DNA of 64,000 bases. Source: Microbulbifer hydrolyticus. Its GTDB lineage: Bacteria; Pseudomonadota; Gammaproteobacteria; Pseudomonadales; Cellvibrionaceae. The first letter of the stretch is position 1. Each line of letters begins with the position of its first letter. Shown piece by piece: positions 8,973 to 18,773 of the stretch. The notes below the pieces were generated by a model. The model was not told the origin of the DNA. It saw only the letters and a program-made list of their open reading frames with translations, and did not search any database. The stretch covers positions 1,206,001-1,270,000 of the forward strand of contig NZ_CP047491.1 in the NCBI RefSeq assembly GCF_009931115.1. Direction: 5' to 3'. Both the position numbers and the translations under genes were made by a program.

Positions 8973-9548
8973 TTGTCGTTGATACCTCTATTTCCTCTGA
9001 ACATGGCGCTGTTTCCCGGTGTAACGCTGCCGTTACGGATATTTGAACAGCGCTACCTGCGCCTGGTTACCGAGTCACTGAAGACCGACACTGGCTTTGG
9101 TGTGGCGTTGATTCGCAATGGCCGGGAAGTCGGGCAGGCCGAAGTGTGGCCGCTGGGGCTGTATGTACGCATTGTGGACTGGAGTCAGGGCGAGGAGGGG
9201 TTGCTGCATATCGATGTGGCTGGTGAGTCCCGCTTCCGCGTGCTGGAAACCTTTCCTGAGGAAGATGGGTTGTTGATGGCGGAAGTGGAATGGTTGCCCG
9301 AGGAGGAGTCGCACCCGGTGCCGGAGAGTTGCGATGGCCTGCTGGCGATATTGAACGAACTCAAACAGCACGCCGCCACCCTGGCGCTGAAATTCGAACC
9401 GGTAGAAACCGCCGAAGCGCTGTCCTGGCAGCTGGCCCAGCTGCTGCCTCTGGAAGATGCCGCGCGGGTGGAGCTACTGGCCAGTCACGACCCTCTGGAG
9501 CGGCTGGCGAGCATTGCCTCGAACCTGGACCGCTGGGCGAAAGAGTAG
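8973..9548 (+). CDS. Stand-alone LON substrate-binding domain protein
   Basis: A 191-residue protein made only of the N-terminal (LON, PF02190) domain of Lon protease, with no ATPase or protease part. It is the kind annotated as 'LON peptidase substrate-binding domain-containing protein'; its role is unknown. The N-terminus IPLFPLNMALFPGVTLPLR and FEQRYLRLV are the family signature. The C-terminal half (about 110-190) is helical and rich in Leu and Glu. The start is TTG 8973, the only one giving the full conserved beginning; TTG 8979 is a close alternative. It is divergent from ypfJ and 94 bp upstream of the DUF2339 gene. Confidence 0.85.
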   Translation: MSLIPLFPLNMALFPGVTLPLRIFEQRYLRLVTESLKTDTGFGVALIRNGREVGQAEVWPLGLYVRIVDWSQGEEGLLHIDVAGESRFRVLETFPEEDGLLMAEVEWLPEEESHPVPESCDGLLAILNELKQHAATLALKFEPVETAEALSWQLAQLLPLEDAARVELLASHDPLERLASIASNLDRWAKE

Positions 9549-9574
9549 TCGCGCTACCGCGCCGCTGAACAATG

Positions 9575-9598
9575 CGACCGCTGGCAAATACGGTCGCC
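9575..9598 (+). terminator. Hairpin after the LON-domain gene (terminator candidate)
   Basis: A perfect 7-bp stem, GCGACCG (9575-9581) with CGGTCGC (9592-9598), has a 10-base loop. It is followed by CGATAAAAACG rather than a T tract, so intrinsic termination would be weak. Confidence 0.3.
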
Positions 9599-9642
9599 GA
9601 TAAAAACGAGCACAACAAGAATAAATCGCTTTCTGGGGAAAT

Positions 9643-12372
9643 ATGGACAACTTTGTCTTACTCGGTGTGCTGCTGATCATCACGGTCATCGTCGGCGCAT
9701 TTATGGGGATCTTTGCATTTGCCGAAGTCAGAAGCCTGCGGGTGGAGGTGCGTCGCCTGCGCGCGATGATGGAAGGGGGGCAGGGCAGTGAGCGCAAAGA
9801 CAGTTACGCAGCGCCGGCCAGTGTATCTACTGTGGTGCAGAAGCCTGACGAAATAGAGTCGCCTGAAGAGGCGGGCAAAACTGCTGCCCCCCATATTGCC
9901 TCCCATTCCACCACCCACTCCTCCGCTCAGAATGTACCCAGTGGCAAGCCGTCCGTGGCTGCGCGATACGCCTCGCGTCAGGTACAACAGTCCCGTGCTG
10001 CGGCGGCGCAATCTGTGCGCGGCAGAGCGGCGAGCCCGCAAGCGGTGGCCACTCGTGCTCTTTTCTGGACCCGATTGCAGGAAAACTGGATGGTGTGGCT
10101 GGGCGGCGCCTGCGTCGCTCTGGCGGGGGTTTTTCTCGCCCGCTATGGCATCGAGCAGGGGTTGCTGGGGCCGAAAGTGCGCGTGGCCATGGGGCTGGTT
10201 ACTGCGGTGGCGCTGTATGTTGCCTCCGAGGTATTGCGCCGCAAAACCGGCAGCAGCCATCCCACCTTTGCTGCCCTCGCCGGTGGTGGCGCGATTACCG
10301 CGTTTGCCGCGGTACTGTCTGCGGTACACCTCTACCACCTGATGGCGCCGGGGCTCGCGTTCGGCCTGCTGGCAGTGGTCGCCATGATTACCATGTGGTT
10401 GGCGCGGCTGCACGGGCCGGTACTGGCGGCCATCGGCATGCTCGGCGCCTACTCGGTACCGGCGATGGTCTCCACCGGCAGCGGCAACGTGCTGGGCGCC
10501 ATGATCTATGCGTTGATCATCAGTGTGTCGGTACTCTTTCTACTGCGGCATGTTTACCGCGCCTGGCTATGGCTCGGGCTGCTGGCGGGTGCATTGGCCT
10601 GGTGGCTGATCTCTCTGGTGGGGCACCAGGCCGACGACTGGCGCGGTGTTTACCTGGCGGTATTGGCGTACCTGTTGCTGGCGGTAGTGCCGGGCAACTG
10701 GTCACTGACAAAACCGGAAGACATAAGCGGGGAGGGCCGTGGGAACAGCCCGGCCGGCAAAATTGCCCCGCTGATCGTGCCCAGCCTGCTGGTTCTGGTC
10801 GCCGCTCAGTGCCTGTCAATCCTGCGTGAGGGTTTTCAGCCTGCGGTAATTTGGGCGTGGAGCCCTCTGGCCATCGTGGTGCTGGTAGCGGCGCGTCAGC
10901 GCGCCAGCCTCGCGCTGGTGCCCTGGACGCTTGTGGTCGGCCAGCTGGTTGCGTGGCTGGCTGTGCGACTCGACCATTGGGGGGAGCAGAATGTACGCCT
11001 GATACCGCTACCCGCAGAGCAGCAGGGGAGTTTCCTGTTGTACCTGCTGGTCACCGCTGCGCTGTTTGCAGGGTTTGCGCTGTTCAATTATCGCCGGGGG
11101 CTGGCGCGTTACTGGTGGGCTTCATTGGCGGTAATGGCACCATTGCTGACCCTGTTGACGGGTTATGTGCTGGCCGGGGACTACCTGCCGGTGTACTGGT
11201 GGTGCCTGTACGCCGCGGTATTCGGCGCGGTATGCATGTATCTGGGGAGTCGCGGTGCGCTGCACCAGTGGCACAAGGGCATGGTGGTGTGGCTGTTTAT
11301 TGCAGCGCATTTCGCCTACAGCCTGGCGGTGTGCCTTTGGCTGGAGCAGGCCAGCCTTACCCTGGCGCTGGCTCTGCAAGCGGTTTCCCTGGCCTGGATA
11401 GTCCGGCGCTTTGAGGTGCCGGCACTGGGCTGGTTGCTGAAAGCAGTGCTGTTGCTGGTAGTTGTCCGCCTTACCCTGAACCCGTGGCTGCTTACCTACA
11501 GTGATGATTCGCACTGGTCCCTGTGGACCTACGGCGGTTCTGCGCTGTGCGCATGGGTTGCCGCGCGGATCCTGAGCCGCGCAGTGAATCACTCATACCA
11601 GCCGCTGGCGGTCTGGGCCGAGGCCGTGGCGTTGCACCTGCTGGTGCTCGCACTCTGGGCCGAGTGTCGCTACTGGCTGTATGGCGGCAATGCATTTGCC
11701 GCGGAATTCAGCTTTACCGAGGCGGTGATCAACATGTGGTTGTTCACTATGCTCGGACTGGTTTATTACCGCAAATCGCGGGTCTCCGACAGCTTCAGTC
11801 GCTGGTACGACGGCTACAGTCGCCTGCTGGTCGTGGCGGGGCTGGGAAATTACCTGGCGATCCTGTTTGCCACTGCCACCAGTGCACCCTGGGCGTGGCA
11901 CGCCATTGGCGAGCGCCCGGTATTCAATATGCTGGTGCCAGCGTTTGCCGGCGCTGCACTGCTTGCAGCCGTGGTCAGCCGGTTTTATTTGCCCGGTGTG
12001 CGCAGGTTGGCGGCGCTGATTGCGGCGGTGGCCGCATTTGTCTGGGTGTCACTGGAGGTCCGGCACCTGTGGCAGGGCAGTATCCGGCTGGACACCCCGG
12101 CGGAGACCGGTGAGTTGTATACCTACTCCGCCGTCTGGTTGGCGCTGGCCGTGGCGGGGATCCTGCTCGGGAGCTGGCGCGGATGGCGCAGCTGCTATCA
12201 GGGCGGTATGGCGGTGCTGGCGCTGGTGATTGTAAAGCTGTTTCTGGTGGATATGTCAGGGCTTGAGGGGCTGCTGCGAGTGGCTTCTTTTATGGGAATG
12301 GGGCTGGCCCTGCTGGGAATCGCCTATCTTCATCAGAAACTCGGCGGGAAAAGCGCAGGTCAGGGCCAATAA
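9643..12372 (+). CDS. DUF2339 polytopic membrane protein
   Basis: A 909-residue inner-membrane protein of the DUF2339 family (PF10101), whose function is unknown. An N-terminal transmembrane helix (residues 3-25) is followed by a basic helix and a long polar, Ser/Thr/Ala-rich linker (about 45-135). Then come some 25 closely packed hydrophobic segments to the end. The start of the conserved part is WTRLQENWMVWLGGACVALAG. ATG 9643 has CTGGGGAAAT in front. It stands alone between the LON-domain gene and proA. The dense Leu/Val/Ala/Trp composition makes antisense frames look open, but only this frame gives a family match. Confidence 0.85.
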   Translation: MDNFVLLGVLLIITVIVGAFMGIFAFAEVRSLRVEVRRLRAMMEGGQGSERKDSYAAPASVSTVVQKPDEIESPEEAGKTAAPHIASHSTTHSSAQNVPSGKPSVAARYASRQVQQSRAAAAQSVRGRAASPQAVATRALFWTRLQENWMVWLGGACVALAGVFLARYGIEQGLLGPKVRVAMGLVTAVALYVASEVLRRKTGSSHPTFAALAGGGAITAFAAVLSAVHLYHLMAPGLAFGLLAVVAMITMWLARLHGPVLAAIGMLGAYSVPAMVSTGSGNVLGAMIYALIISVSVLFLLRHVYRAWLWLGLLAGALAWWLISLVGHQADDWRGVYLAVLAYLLLAVVPGNWSLTKPEDISGEGRGNSPAGKIAPLIVPSLLVLVAAQCLSILREGFQPAVIWAWSPLAIVVLVAARQRASLALVPWTLVVGQLVAWLAVRLDHWGEQNVRLIPLPAEQQGSFLLYLLVTAALFAGFALFNYRRGLARYWWASLAVMAPLLTLLTGYVLAGDYLPVYWWCLYAAVFGAVCMYLGSRGALHQWHKGMVVWLFIAAHFAYSLAVCLWLEQASLTLALALQAVSLAWIVRRFEVPALGWLLKAVLLLVVVRLTLNPWLLTYSDDSHWSLWTYGGSALCAWVAARILSRAVNHSYQPLAVWAEAVALHLLVLALWAECRYWLYGGNAFAAEFSFTEAVINMWLFTMLGLVYYRKSRVSDSFSRWYDGYSRLLVVAGLGNYLAILFATATSAPWAWHAIGERPVFNMLVPAFAGAALLAAVVSRFYLPGVRRLAALIAAVAAFVWVSLEVRHLWQGSIRLDTPAETGELYTYSAVWLALAVAGILLGSWRGWRSCYQGGMAVLALVIVKLFLVDMSGLEGLLRVASFMGMGLALLGIAYLHQKLGGKSAGQGQ

Positions 12373-12432
12373 CTCGTATCTGCGGGCAATTTCAACGTGC
12401 GGTTGCGGTATACTGCGCGCCCATTTTACGGA

Positions 12433-12479
12433 GGGCTTTCCCGGTTGCGGGGAAGAGCCTGGGGATCGAGGGCGATCCC
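12433..12479 (+). promoter_or_regulatory. Two stem-loops in the proA leader
   Basis: The first stem pairs 12434-12442 with 12450-12459 (9 bp, one bulged G). The second is a perfect 7-bp stem, GGGATCG (12462-12468) with CGATCCC (12473-12479). Both lie between a TATACT box (12409-12414) and the proA start, so they would be in the 5' leader. Function is not known. Confidence 0.3.
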
Positions 12480-12512
12480 TGAGTTTTAGCGTGAATTGCA
12501 TGGAGATCAGCA

Positions 12513-13802
12513 GTGAACAGTATCAGTGCCACCGAGGTCGAGCAGGATTCCACCGAAGCAAGCATGCAGGCAATGGGCCGCGCCGCCCGCGCTGCAGCCC
12601 GCCTGATGGCTCGCGCTGATACCGGCACCAAAAATGCTGCCCTCAAGGCCATTGCCGCCGAGCTGGATGCTCAGCGACCGCAGCTGGCGGCGGCCAACGC
12701 CAAAGACATGCAGAATGGCCGCGACAACGGGCTCGATGCGGCCCTGCTCGATCGCCTGGAGCTGACGGATGGGCGCATCGACGCCATGATCGAAGGGCTG
12801 AACCAGATTGCTGAGCTGCCCGATCCGGTCGGAGAGGTGAGTGATCTCAAATATCGACCCAGCGGTATTCAGGTGGGGAAAATGCGTGTGCCCCTGGGGG
12901 TGGTGGGAATCATTTACGAGTCCCGCCCCAATGTAACCATCGACGCCGCCAGCCTGTGCCTGAAGTCCGGTAACGCCACGATACTGCGCGGCGGCAGTGA
13001 AGCCCTGCATTCCAATGGCGCTATCGCCGCCTGTGTGGCGGCTGGCCTGAGGAAAGCCGGCCTGCCGGAAACCGCGGTACAGGTGGTGGGTACCACCGAT
13101 CGCGCGGCGGTGGGGGCCCTGATTTCCATGCCGGAATATGTGGATGTGATCGTTCCCCGCGGCGGCAAAGGCCTGATCGAGCGCATCAGCCGTGAAGCGC
13201 GGGTGCCGGTGATCAAACACCTGGATGGCATCTGTCATGTCTACATCGACGACCGCGCAGATCCGGCCAAGGCGTTCAATATTGCGCTGAATGCCAAGAC
13301 CCACCGCTACGGGGTATGCAACGCGATGGAGACCCTGCTGGTGGCCGAGGCCGTTGCCGCTGAGTTTCTACCGAAACTCGCGGCGGCCTATGTCGAGAAG
13401 GGGGTGGAGTTGCGCGGCTGCGACAAGACGCGCGCGATTCTCGCCGGAGCGCTGCCTGCGACGGAAGAAGACTGGGCCACCGAATACCTGGCACCGATAC
13501 TGGCAATTGGGGTGGTGGCGGATATGGACGCGGCGATGGAGCATATTGCCTGTTACAGCTCCGGTCACACCGAGTCCATCGTGACAGAGGACTACACCCG
13601 CGCCCGCCGGTTTATGGCGGAAGTGGACTCCAGCTCCGTGATCGTGAACGCTTCCACCCGTTTCGCCGATGGCTTCGAATACGGCCTGGGCGCGGAGATC
13701 GGTATCAGTACCGACAAGATCCACGCTCGCGGCCCGGTAGGCCTTGAGGGGCTGACATCGCAGAAGTGGATCGTATTCGGGGACGGGCAGATCCGGGAAT
13801 GA
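12513..13802 (+). CDS. proA: Gamma-glutamyl phosphate reductase
   Basis: NADPH-dependent reduction of gamma-glutamyl phosphate to glutamate-5-semialdehyde, the second step of proline synthesis, in the cytoplasm. The 429-residue length fits the family. The catalytic cysteine is C269 in [14 protein letters not shown]. Other conserved blocks are [62 protein letters not shown] and [14 protein letters not shown]. The start is GTG 12513, with GGAG 11 bp upstream. Its stop overlaps the nadD start (ATGA), so the two are translationally coupled. Two stem-loops precede it. Confidence 0.97.
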   Translation: MNSISATEVEQDSTEASMQAMGRAARAAARLMARADTGTKNAALKAIAAELDAQRPQLAAANAKDMQNGRDNGLDAALLDRLELTDGRIDAMIEGLNQIAELPDPVGEVSDLKYRPSGIQVGKMRVPLGVVGIIYESRPNVTIDAASLCLKSGNATILRGGSEALHSNGAIAACVAAGLRKAGLPETAVQVVGTTDRAAVGALISMPEYVDVIVPRGGKGLIERISREARVPVIKHLDGICHVYIDDRADPAKAFNIALNAKTHRYGVCNAMETLLVAEAVAAEFLPKLAAAYVEKGVELRGCDKTRAILAGALPATEEDWATEYLAPILAIGVVADMDAAMEHIACYSSGHTESIVTEDYTRARRFMAEVDSSSVIVNASTRFADGFEYGLGAEIGISTDKIHARGPVGLEGLTSQKWIVFGDGQIRE

Positions 13803-14476
13803 ATTCTCCCTCGTCAGAGTCCCCGTCTTCGCGGAAGTGCCTGGCCTTATTTGGGGGCACTTTTAACCCGGTGCACTTTGGCCATCTGCGCATGGCTTTG
13901 GAACTGAAAGAATTGCTGGGCTTTGACGAGATGCGCCTGCTGCCCTCGCACCAGCCAGCGCACCGCGCAGAGCCCGGTGTCAGTGCCGGTGCCCGGCGAG
14001 ACATGCTGGCGCTGGCGCTGGAACATTGCCCGGCGCTGCTGCTGGATGAGCGGGAGCTGCAGCGCGCAGGCCCCACCTATACCGTGGATACCCTGGAAGA
14101 ACTGCGGGCGGAGCTCGGCAGCGAGGTTTCCATCAGCTTCTGCATGGGGCTGGATTCCCTGCTCGGTCTGCCCGGCTGGCACCGCTGGGAACGACTGATA
14201 CAACTTGCCCATCTGGTGGTGGTTACTCGCCCCGGCTGGCAGATTCCCCGAGACGGAGAGGTGGCGGAATTACTGGCACGCCACCGCGCTGACGCGGCGG
14301 AACTGAAGCGGAAACCGGCCGGTTGTATTCTGCTGCGGGAACAGACGCTGCTGCCGATCTCGGCCACGGGAATTCGCAGCCTGATCGCGAGCGGCCGCTC
14401 ACCGCAGTATTTACTGCCCGAGCGGGTGTTCGACTACATTCAAACTCATCAGCTCTACAAGAGCGAAAAACAATAG
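13799..14476 (+). CDS. nadD: Nicotinate-nucleotide adenylyltransferase
   Basis: Transfers AMP from ATP to nicotinate mononucleotide, giving deamido-NAD in NAD synthesis. The 225-residue product has the nucleotidyltransferase signature [15 protein letters not shown] (HxGH motif) near residue 17 and the C-terminal [28 protein letters not shown] block (SxTxIR motif). I use ATG 13799, which overlaps the proA stop by four bases; an earlier in-frame start at 13766 lies inside proA. The first 10 residues are Ser/Pro-rich and not conserved. The proA-nadD-rsfS-rlmH order is as in pseudomonads. Confidence 0.96.
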   Translation: MNSPSSESPSSRKCLALFGGTFNPVHFGHLRMALELKELLGFDEMRLLPSHQPAHRAEPGVSAGARRDMLALALEHCPALLLDERELQRAGPTYTVDTLEELRAELGSEVSISFCMGLDSLLGLPGWHRWERLIQLAHLVVVTRPGWQIPRDGEVAELLARHRADAAELKRKPAGCILLREQTLLPISATGIRSLIASGRSPQYLLPERVFDYIQTHQLYKSEKQ

Positions 14477-14502
14477 GAACCACGGTTCCTGATACAGGTG
14501 TT

Positions 14503-14865
14503 ATGACTGATATCAAAACAATTGCGGTAAACGCACTGGAAGACCTCAAGGGCAAAGATATTGTCTCTCTCGACGTATCCGAACTCAGTGATGTGATGGA
14601 TACCCTCATCATCTGCACCGGCACCTCCAACCGGCAGGTGAAATCCCTCGCCAATAATGTGGTGGAAGACGGCAAAGAAGCCGGGTTTCGCCCAATTGGC
14701 GTGGAAGGCATGGAGCAGGGTGAGTGGGTACTGGTCGACTACGGGGATGTGGTGGTGCATGTGATGCAGGCCGAGACCCGTGGCTTCTATGACCTGGAAA
14801 AGCTCTGGTCGATGACGCCAAATACCCGGGAAGATGCCGATGGCAGCGATCCTCACGAGCACTGA
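14503..14865 (+). CDS. rsfS: Ribosomal silencing factor RsfS
   Basis: A 120-residue protein of the RsfS/Iojap family (DUF143). It binds uL14 on the large subunit and blocks subunit joining when nutrients are scarce. Family blocks visible are KDIVSLDVSELSDVMDTLIICTG near the N-terminus (quoted in part), SNRQVKSLANNVVE, and GVEGMEQGEWVLVDYGDVVVH with GFYDLEKLW. ATG 14503 has AGGTG upstream; a longer open frame reaches 14323 but lies inside nadD. It is 26 bp after nadD and 47 bp before rlmH, consistent with one operon. Confidence 0.96.
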   Translation: MTDIKTIAVNALEDLKGKDIVSLDVSELSDVMDTLIICTGTSNRQVKSLANNVVEDGKEAGFRPIGVEGMEQGEWVLVDYGDVVVHVMQAETRGFYDLEKLWSMTPNTREDADGSDPHEH

Positions 14866-14912
14866 CTGAAGTCAGCGACCAGTGAGCGACTGCCCGTGAA
14901 GGTCTGTTCCGT

Positions 14913-15389
14913 ATGAAGATCCGTATCATCGCCGCCGGTGGCAAGATGCCCGCATGGGTGCAGGAGGGCTACAACGAGTACGCCAAGCGCCTGCCGCGGG
15001 AGCTGACACTGGAGCTGGTAGAGGTCCCGCTCGGCAACCGCGGCCAGAAAAACTCCGCCGCCCTGGTGGAGAAGGCCCGCCAGAAAGAGGGTGAGGCGAT
15101 GCTGGCCGCGATCAATCCACGGGACCACGTGGTCGCGCTGGAGGTGAAAGGCAAGCCCTGGAGTACCGAGCAGCTGTCGCGGGAGCTTTCCGGCTGGCAG
15201 ATGTCTGGCGACAACATGTGCCTGTTGATCGGCGGTCCCGATGGTCTGTCTCCGGACTGTGTGGCGCGGGCCAACCAGAAGTGGTCCTTGTCGGCGCTGA
15301 CTCTGCCGCATCCGCTGGTGCGGGTGCTGCTGGCTGAGCAGCTGTACCGGGCGTGGACATTGCTGGCGGGGCATCCGTATCACAAATGA
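14913..15389 (+). CDS. rlmH: 23S rRNA (pseudouridine1915-N3)-methyltransferase
   Basis: A SPOUT-class methyltransferase using S-adenosylmethionine to methylate pseudouridine 1915 in helix 69 of 23S rRNA in whole ribosomes. The 158 residues match the usual 155-160. Visible are [15 protein letters not shown] at the start, the knot-forming [17 protein letters not shown], and the C-terminal [24 protein letters not shown] with the conserved HPY ending (GHPYHK). ATG 14913 has GAAGGT upstream. It is followed by a 188-bp gap before mrdA, in which I see no gene. Confidence 0.97.
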   Translation: MKIRIIAAGGKMPAWVQEGYNEYAKRLPRELTLELVEVPLGNRGQKNSAALVEKARQKEGEAMLAAINPRDHVVALEVKGKPWSTEQLSRELSGWQMSGDNMCLLIGGPDGLSPDCVARANQKWSLSALTLPHPLVRVLLAEQLYRAWTLLAGHPYHK

Positions 15390-15577
15390 GCAATGTTGCT
15401 GAGCGCTCCTCTATTATTGTTCCCGGTTGAACTTTTCGGCGCCTGAATACTCCCAGACTGGTGGCGTGTGCTCGCTCCCTATGTGGGCCAGTGCAAACCA
15501 AAGACTCCGCAGGGAAGGCAAACTTGTGTACACTTCGTGGTCATTTTCGCGCCACTGATTAATCTGCTTCGACCACC

Positions 15578-17500
15578 ATGTCAGAAAACCTGCGCTTTAA
15601 AGACCACCACACAGAACAGCGGCTGTTCCGCAACCGTATGCTGGTGGCGATATTCGGCGTGGTGGCGCTGCTCGGCGTGCTGGTAGCGCGCCTCTACAAC
15701 CTTCAGGTAGTCAACTACGAGGACTACCGCACCCAGTCCGATCAAAACCGCATTCAGGTGCGCCCGGTGCCCCCCACGCGCGGGCTGATCTACGACCGCA
15801 ATGGCGAGATGCTCGCGGACAACCGCGCGAGTTATACCCTCTCTGTCGTGCGAGAGCGGGTCAAGGACCTGGACGCCACCATCGAGCTGCTTGGCCATCT
15901 GGTACAGCTGGAAGACAGTGATGTGGAGAAATTCAATCGTCGCCTCCAGCGTCGTCGTCCATTTGAGCCCGTGCCCCTCCGCTACCGTTTGAGCGAGGAG
16001 GAAATCGCCCGTATTAGCGTCAATGAGTTCCACCTGCCCGGTGTGTCCGTGGAGGCGGAACTGGTCCGCTACTACCCGGAGAGTAAGCTGTTCGCTCACA
16101 GCGTGGGGTACGTGGGACGGATCAACGAACGCGAGCTGTCCAATTTTTCCGAAGAGGACGTGCGCCGCTACCGGGGCACCCAGAGTATCGGCAAGGTGGG
16201 GCTGGAACGCTCCTATGAGGACTTGTTGCTGGGGGAAGTCGGCTACGAAAATGTCGAGACCAACGCCCGTGGCCGGGTGTTGCGTGTGCTGGAACGCCAC
16301 GACCCCAAGCCCGGTTCAGAGCTCACCCTGCACCTCGATACCCGCTTGCAGCAGGTAGCCACGGAAGCACTCGGTGACAACCGCGGCGCCGTAGTGGCCA
16401 TCGACGTCAAGACCGGTGGTGTGCTGGCCTTCGTCAGCCAGCCTTCCTTCGATCCCAACCTGTTTGTGACCGGCATCAGTTTCAAGGACTACAGCGCACT
16501 GCGGGATTCGCTCGACGTGCCACTGTTCAACCGGGTGGTGCAGGGGCAGTACCCTCCCGGCTCTACCCTGAAACCGATGATGGGCCTCGGTGGACTCGCT
16601 GCCGGCGTTATCAGTGGGGAAACCGAAGTGGCGGATCCCGGGTATTACAAACTGCCGAATGACACGCGAATTTACCGCGACTGGAAGCGCTGGGGCCACG
16701 GCAAGCACATCGACCTGATTGAGGGGCTGGCGCAGAGTTGTGATGTTTTCTTCTGGGACATGGCGGCGCGCTGGAATATCGACGGCATGCATGATGTTGC
16801 CACCCGCTTCGGCCTCGGGGAAAAAACCGGAATCGACCTGCCGCGGGAATACCCCGGGTTGTTCCCGTCACGCGCGTGGAAGCGCGGTGCCCGTGGGGTG
16901 CCGTGGTTTCCGGGGGACAGTCTGAACGCGGTACTGGGACAGGGATTTGTACTGGCTACGCCACTACAGCTGGCCGTGATGACCGCCACCATCGCCAACC
17001 GGGGCACCCATTACCGTCCACAGATGGTGATGGCCATCGACGGCGTGGAGCAGCCTCCGGAAGTGCTGCACCACGTAGACGCGCGCCCGGAGCACTGGGA
17101 CCTGGTGTTCGAGGGTATGGAAGCGGTGGTGTACAGTGCCCACGGTACCGGTAAGAAAGCCGGCGCAGGGCTTGATTTCAAAGTCGCGGGTAAATCCGGG
17201 ACCGCCCAGGTTGTCGGCATTGCCCAGGGGGAGAAATACGACTCCGAGGCGCTGAAAGAGCGCCACCGGGACCACGCCCTGTTTGTGGCTTTCGCACCGG
17301 TGGATGACCCGCAAATCGCGGTGTCGGTGCTGGTGGAGAATGGCGAGGGTGGCGGTCGTGTGGCCGCGCCGGTAGCGCGCGAAGTATTCTTTGACTGGAT
17401 GTCGCGGCCGCTGGAAAACACCGCCAGCCTGCAATCCTGGCGCCCACCCATGGCGGTTACTGGTTCCGCATACGTACAGGAGGCTCACATCCGTGGCTAG
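15578..17500 (+). CDS. mrdA: Penicillin-binding protein 2 (elongation transpeptidase)
   Basis: Class B peptidoglycan DD-transpeptidase of the elongasome, working with RodA and MreBCD; anchored in the inner membrane with a periplasmic body. The 640 residues start with a short cytoplasmic part and one transmembrane helix (about 21-42). The N-terminal dimerisation domain contains RVRPVPPTRGLIYDRNG. The transpeptidase domain has the nucleophile S329 in the STLK motif (329-332), an SCD motif (SQSCDVFFW) in the place of SxN, and KSGTAQ near the C-terminus. ATG 15578 has only weak Shine-Dalgarno support. Its last 8 bases overlap the rodA start. Confidence 0.97.
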   Translation: MSENLRFKDHHTEQRLFRNRMLVAIFGVVALLGVLVARLYNLQVVNYEDYRTQSDQNRIQVRPVPPTRGLIYDRNGEMLADNRASYTLSVVRERVKDLDATIELLGHLVQLEDSDVEKFNRRLQRRRPFEPVPLRYRLSEEEIARISVNEFHLPGVSVEAELVRYYPESKLFAHSVGYVGRINERELSNFSEEDVRRYRGTQSIGKVGLERSYEDLLLGEVGYENVETNARGRVLRVLERHDPKPGSELTLHLDTRLQQVATEALGDNRGAVVAIDVKTGGVLAFVSQPSFDPNLFVTGISFKDYSALRDSLDVPLFNRVVQGQYPPGSTLKPMMGLGGLAAGVISGETEVADPGYYKLPNDTRIYRDWKRWGHGKHIDLIEGLAQSCDVFFWDMAARWNIDGMHDVATRFGLGEKTGIDLPREYPGLFPSRAWKRGARGVPWFPGDSLNAVLGQGFVLATPLQLAVMTATIANRGTHYRPQMVMAIDGVEQPPEVLHHVDARPEHWDLVFEGMEAVVYSAHGTGKKAGAGLDFKVAGKSGTAQVVGIAQGEKYDSEALKERHRDHALFVAFAPVDDPQIAVSVLVENGEGGGRVAAPVAREVFFDWMSRPLENTASLQSWRPPMAVTGSAYVQEAHIRG

Positions 17501-18638
17501 TCGCGATTACATGCACCGGCTGCCGGATGCCGGCAGTAGTCTGCGCCGGCCGGAGAGTCTCTCTCGTCGCTGGCATATCGATCTTCCGCTGCTGTTGCTG
17601 CTGATGGTACTGGCGGGGGTTGGCCTGGTGGTGCTTTACAGTGCTTCCGGCGAAGAGGTCCATTACGTCAAGCGTCAGGCCGTGTTTATGGGGTTGGCGT
17701 TTGTGGGTATGTTGATAGCCGCGCAGATTCCCCTGGAGTTCTACCGGCGCTGGTCGCCATGGTTTTATCTCGCCGGCTGCTGCCTGCTGGTGGCCGTACT
17801 GTTTTTTGGTGTGGGCGCCAAGGGCGCGCAGCGCTGGCTGCAGATCGGAGGTTTTCGCTTCCAGCCATCGGAGGCGCTCAAACTTGCCGTTCCGATTGCC
17901 GTGGCGGCCTATCTCCACAAGCGCAGCCTGCCACCGTCATTGGTCACGGTCATTGGCACGCTGGTGATTATCGGTATCCCCGCGGCGCTGATTGTGCGCC
18001 AGCCGGATCTCGGCACCTCGATCCTGATTGCCGCGTCGGGCGTTTTCGCGCTGTACCTGTCGGGGCTCAGCTGGAAAATGATCGGTAGCGCACTGGTTAT
18101 GGCGCTGATGGCTGCCTGGCCAATGTGGATGTGGGGACTGCGGGACTACCAGAAGCAGCGCATCCTCACCCTGTTCAACCCGGATGCGGACCGACTGGGC
18201 GCAGGGTGGAATATCTTCCAGTCGAAGGCCGCCATCGGCTCTGGCGGCTGGGATGGCAAAGGGTATATGCAGGGTACCCAGTCACAGCTGGATTTTCTGC
18301 CGGAGAGCCATACGGATTTCATCATTGCGGTACTGGCGGAAGAGTGGGGCATGCGCGGTGCGTTGATCCTGCTGGCCCTGTATCTGTTGATCATTGCCCG
18401 GGGCATCTATATTAGTTTCATGGCCCAGCATGTATTCGGACGTCTGTTGGCGGGTAGTATCACGCTGACGTTCTTCGTATACGTGTTTGTAAATATCGGA
18501 ATGGTGACTGGCCTGTTGCCGGTGGTTGGTGTGCCACTGCCGCTGGTGAGCCACGGTGGCACCTCGGTGATTACCCTGATGGCCGGGTTCGGTATTCTGA
18601 TGGCGGTCAGTACGGAAAGACGAAGGGTACTTTTTTAG
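17493..18638 (+). CDS. rodA: Peptidoglycan glycosyltransferase RodA
   Basis: SEDS-family lipid II polymerase that makes lateral-wall glycan together with PBP2. The product is 381 aa with about ten transmembrane helices. Conserved blocks include VGAKGAQRWLQIGGFRFQPSE, RQPDLGTSILI, and the C-terminal GLLPVVGVPLPLVSHGGTS. I choose GTG 17493 because AGGAGG (17478-17483) sits 9 bases upstream; it overlaps mrdA by 8 bp, which suggests coupling. ATG 17511 is an alternative; a longer frame to 17391 lies inside mrdA and lacks support. The first 25 residues are polar and variable. Confidence 0.96.
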   Translation: MASRDYMHRLPDAGSSLRRPESLSRRWHIDLPLLLLLMVLAGVGLVVLYSASGEEVHYVKRQAVFMGLAFVGMLIAAQIPLEFYRRWSPWFYLAGCCLLVAVLFFGVGAKGAQRWLQIGGFRFQPSEALKLAVPIAVAAYLHKRSLPPSLVTVIGTLVIIGIPAALIVRQPDLGTSILIAASGVFALYLSGLSWKMIGSALVMALMAAWPMWMWGLRDYQKQRILTLFNPDADRLGAGWNIFQSKAAIGSGGWDGKGYMQGTQSQLDFLPESHTDFIIAVLAEEWGMRGALILLALYLLIIARGIYISFMAQHVFGRLLAGSITLTFFVYVFVNIGMVTGLLPVVGVPLPLVSHGGTSVITLMAGFGILMAVSTERRRVLF

Positions 18639-18773
18639 TGGCTGTTAGTGGCTGATTGTGAGGCGGTTCAGGCTGGCTTCACTTTTTCCCGTGTATCGTG
18701 CCACTTTTTGGCGCGTTTGTAGTCACAACAGCAGATCGAATTTAATAACTGAAAAAGTAGTTGGAAGTACTCT

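Noticed and set aside
14323..14502. N-terminal extension of RsfS
   Set aside because: It lies within nadD in another frame and is not part of the family.
16739..16755. Missing SxN motif in PBP2 as a defect
   Set aside because: SCD in place of SxN is typical of many PBP2 proteins, so it is not evidence of inactivity.
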